Of a DNA stretch of 5,975 bases, positions 4,531-5,975 are shown piece by piece. Under the pieces are notes generated by a model, which ran no database searches, was not told the origin of the DNA, and saw only the letters and a program-made list of their open reading frames with translations. The DNA comes from a bacterium (GTDB taxonomy: Bacteria; Chloroflexota; Dormibacteria; UBA8260; Bog-877), in NCBI GenBank assembly GCA_021791345.1, contig JAJYWT010000101.1, forward strand, positions 1-5,975, given 5' to 3'. Within the stretch, counting starts at the first letter, position 1. Each line of letters starts with the position of its first letter. The position numbers were made by a program, and so were the translations under genes.

Positions 4531-5501
4531 GGTACGAAGTACCAGATATGGTTGGCTAGTGGCCCGGACTGGTCGGTGTCCTGGATCATGAGGTAGGCTA
4601 CGTAAGTTGCTCCGGCTTTCAGGACACCACTGCTGACATCCGTGGTCAAGTCGAAGGTGACGACGGCACGCATGCTGGCGGGTTCCCCAGAAGTTGGCTG
4701 GTCTGCGGCGAAGGCCGATGGCAGTGGCCGGTAGCTCGAGTAGAGGATGGTCACCGGGACCGCGCTGATAACCGGGGGCCCCGCGAAGACCAGATCCCCG
4801 CCAGCGCCGGTGGTCACCTCCGAGAGGGGATACACGGCGACGAACGGCAGGCCCACGCCTTGCGCGGTGTACCCAGTAGGCGGCGACTCCGCGACCGCGC
4901 CCGCCGGAATGGCTACCTTTGCCTGGGCATCCAGGACACAACGGTCGTACTGTTCAGAGGATGTGTACGGGGTAGGCGGAGCTGGGCAGGTGGGAACAGT
5001 GGCCGGGTCGTATTGGGACAGCTCGGTTTCGTCGCAATAGCCCACGGCGAACCGTTCGGCAGCCACGGGTTGCTGGGCGGAACCGGTGGCCCCGTTAACC
5101 GACCCTGTGACCCCCACGGTGCCAGCCGGTAAGTGCGACCCAGCAGGAAGGAGAGCGCTGGCCGAGGTCATGAGGGACTCGAAGGGCGGCGGAGCCTGCC
5201 CGGGAGACGGTTGGGCCTGGGACGTGGTCTGCAGGTACGGGTCGAACTGCAGGTTCGCGATCGGTCGGCAGGCAGGCTGGGACGTTTCCGCGGCGGGTTT
5301 GCCCGCCGAGGTCAGGTTGCTGGTCTGGGCCGGTGCCTGAGCAGAGAAGAGCGCTCCAGTCCAACCAAGGCTTACGACTGAGGCGATGAGCAACGCACCG
5401 ATCGCCAACGCCACCAGCCCGAAGGCCCGCGGGCCCCGAGGATGTCCGAGACCGGAGCCATCAGCGGGCGGCAATCTCGACCAGGGCAACTGATCAGGCA
5501 A
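4527..5501 (-). CDS. Unrecognised secreted protein with SipW-type signal peptide
   Basis: This is a predicted exported protein of 324 aa; I do not recognise the family. A 25-residue Pro/Arg-containing cytoplasmic start precedes a hydrophobic helix (27-48). Next come T-G-A-L-F-S-A-Q (48-55) and S-N-L-T-S-A-G (61-67), which match the layout after SipW-type signal helices; cleavage after A50 is plausible. Residues 92-135 are rich in Pro, Gln and Ser, a likely linker. Four Cys follow (78, 156, 172, 188), which could form two disulfides. The C-terminal third is strand-like and ends in a hydrophobic W-Y-F-V-P. The TTG at 5499-5501 is the first possible start after an in-frame TGA. GAGGAGG lies 13 nt upstream and AGGA 3 nt upstream, neither ideal, and TTG at 5489 is an alternative. 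Its stop overlaps the signal peptidase start, so the two are probably made together, like TapA with SipW. Confidence 0.7.
   Translation of the reverse strand: MPDQLPWSRLPPADGSGLGHPRGPRAFGLVALAIGALLIASVVSLGWTGALFSAQAPAQTSNLTSAGKPAAETSQPACRPIANLQFDPYLQTTSQAQPSPGQAPPPFESLMTSASALLPAGSHLPAGTVGVTGSVNGATGSAQQPVAAERFAVGYCDETELSQYDPATVPTCPAPPTPYTSSEQYDRCVLDAQAKVAIPAGAVAESPPTGYTAQGVGLPFVAVYPLSEVTTGAGGDLVFAGPPVISAVPVTILYSSYRPLPSAFAADQPTSGEPASMRAVVTFDLTTDVSSGVLKAGATYVAYLMIQDTDQSGPLANHIWYFVP
4531..4543 (-). promoter_or_regulatory. Small hairpin abutting the first signal peptidase start
   Basis: GGTAC-TTC-GTACC on the minus strand (5-bp stem) ends directly at ATG 4530, inside the last codons of the upstream gene and in place of an SD. 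It could keep the start closed until ribosomes finish the upstream gene. It may also be a by-product of the coded residues W-Y-F-V-P. Confidence 0.3.
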
Positions 5502-5514
5502 GAGTCCTACTCAG

Positions 5515-5521
5515 CCTCCTC
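5515..5521 (-). promoter_or_regulatory. Distant SD-like site before the TTG start
   Basis: GAGGAGG on the minus strand is a perfect SD core but lies 13 nt before the TTG at 5501, longer than usual. The alternative AGGA at 5505-5508 is only 3 nt away. The start of this gene is therefore less certain than those of its neighbours. Confidence 0.35.
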
Positions 5522-5701
5522 GACAGTTGCGCCCTTGCCCTCTCGCCCACGTGGGGCTCAATGGCGATACGACCCCGAAACGACCTGCATCATTTGTCTC
5601 GCGCGCCTTCCTCGAGTTGCCAGACCCGCTCCTCACCTGGTGCCCGCCGCCCGACGAGCCGCGCGTCAGCAGGCTTCTGGCCTCTCCTTCCTACCGACGC
5701 A

Positions 5702-5730
5702 AATGTACATCGGTCTCAAGGTTCCGGCAA
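5702..5730 (-). promoter_or_regulatory. Candidate sigma70-type promoter of the signal peptidase operon
   Basis: On the minus strand TTGCCG (5725-5730) and TACATT (5702-5707) are separated by exactly 17 nt, each matching four of six consensus bases. It lies just after the CPBP stop and points into the operon. The local AT-richness supports it; moderate matches like this also occur by chance. Confidence 0.35.
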
Positions 5731-5757
5731 GCGGATTGACGATCTCGTCACACGACG

Positions 5758-5975
5758 TCAGTGGCAGTTGGCCGCCGTGGAGCTGAGGAAGATCAGGATC
5801 ACCGCGATCAGGTTGAAGGACGCGTGCAGAGCCATCCCCGGGTAGAGCGAGCGGGTCCTCTGGTAGACCAGCGCGAGCGCCACCCCGGCGATGAACAGGG
5901 ACGGCCCCAGCAGCAGGATCGAACCGCCCACGGAGAGGGTGTGGGCGACGGCGAACACCAGAGAGCTGACCACCA
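5758..5975 (-). CDS. CPBP-family intramembrane metalloprotease, C-terminal part
   Basis: About 72 C-terminal residues of a CPBP (CAAX protease and bacteriocin-processing, formerly Abi) membrane protease are present; the N-terminal part, including the E-E-x-x-x-R motif, lies beyond the right edge. Two of the family's conserved motifs are visible: F-A-V-A-H (F-x3-H) close to the window edge and H-A-S-F-N (H-x3-N) about 40 residues later. Each lies in a hydrophobic helix, as expected for the active-site helices of this multipass protein. L-Y-P-G-M-A-L-H before the last motif is also typical. The stop is TGA at 5758-5760. Bacterial members process peptides or modulate membrane signalling. Whether it takes part in maturing the exported proteins next door is unknown; a 256-bp gap with a candidate promoter separates them. 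Confidence 0.85.
   Translation of the reverse strand, partial: VVSSLVFAVAHTLSVGGSILLLGPSLFIAGVALALVYQRTRSLYPGMALHASFNLIAVILIFLSSTAANCH

Larger units (their letters stand above)
5502..5757. other. Noncoding leader between CPBP protease and the operon
   Basis: These 256 bp hold no supported gene; only very short minus-strand frames (about 10-15 codons) are present. They contain the candidate promoter at 5702-5730, a small GACGA/TCGTC inverted repeat (5738-5749) just past the CPBP stop, and the SD-like sites near 5505-5521. If the promoter is right, the operon has a leader of roughly 190 nt. That is long enough for RNA-based control, but I recognise no riboswitch class. Confidence 0.5.

Noticed and set aside
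3853..4941. Start of the first signal peptidase at 4941 (362 aa)
   Set aside because: The extra 137 residues overlap the upstream gene out of frame and carry no signal peptidase sequence. The ATG at 4530 gives the normal length and an ATGA overlap.
1..5975. CRISPR array, insertion sequence ends or phage attachment site
   Set aside because: No regularly spaced repeats, transposase fragments, terminal inverted repeats or integrase sequence were seen; the only repeats are short and locally explained.

Overview
The window comes from a GC-rich bacterial genome. Third codon positions are mostly G or C, and GTG or TTG starts appear beside ATG. Every gene I can support lies on the minus strand, so the reading order runs from high to low coordinates. 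Secreted proteins with SipW-type signal peptides, a degenerate LPXTG-like tail and S26B-type signal peptidases point to a Gram-positive-type envelope (Actinomycetota, Chloroflexota or Dormibacterota-like). The sequence alone does not settle the phylum.

Layout in reading order: (1) 5975-5758, the C-terminal end of a CPBP-family intramembrane protease cut by the window edge; (2) 5757-5502, a noncoding leader with a candidate promoter; (3) 5501-4527, an unrecognised secreted or membrane-anchored protein with a SipW-type signal peptide; (4) 4530-3853, a SipW-like signal peptidase; (5) 3856-3161, a second, diverged SipW-like signal peptidase; (6) 3036-1957, a TasA/camelysin-like secreted protein with a strong SD, followed by a 12-bp GC hairpin at 1917-1942; (7) 1801-983, a second TasA-like secreted protein with a Pro/Gly-rich stalk, a TPSTG motif, a C-terminal membrane helix and an Arg-rich tail; (8) 982-416, noncoding; (9) 415-1, the N-terminal part of a transketolase-like ThDP enzyme running off the left edge.

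Genes 3-5 form a tight operon: the stop and start codons overlap as ATGA (4527-4530) and GTGA (3853-3856). With genes 6 and 7 they look like a dedicated export and surface-assembly module, in which two membrane signal peptidases mature two or three beta-rich, cysteine-paired substrates. The links are visible in sequence. Genes 3 and 6 share an A-L-F-S motif just after the signal helix. Genes 6 and 7 share a Cys-PG-Cys...Y-x-G-T/GTxP block and an N-x-Y-Q-G-x3-T-V-T-V block. B. subtilis TapA-SipW-TasA and streptococcal pilus loci with a dedicated signal peptidase are the nearest known parallels. Fibre formation here is inference. The transketolase and CPBP genes may simply be neighbours.
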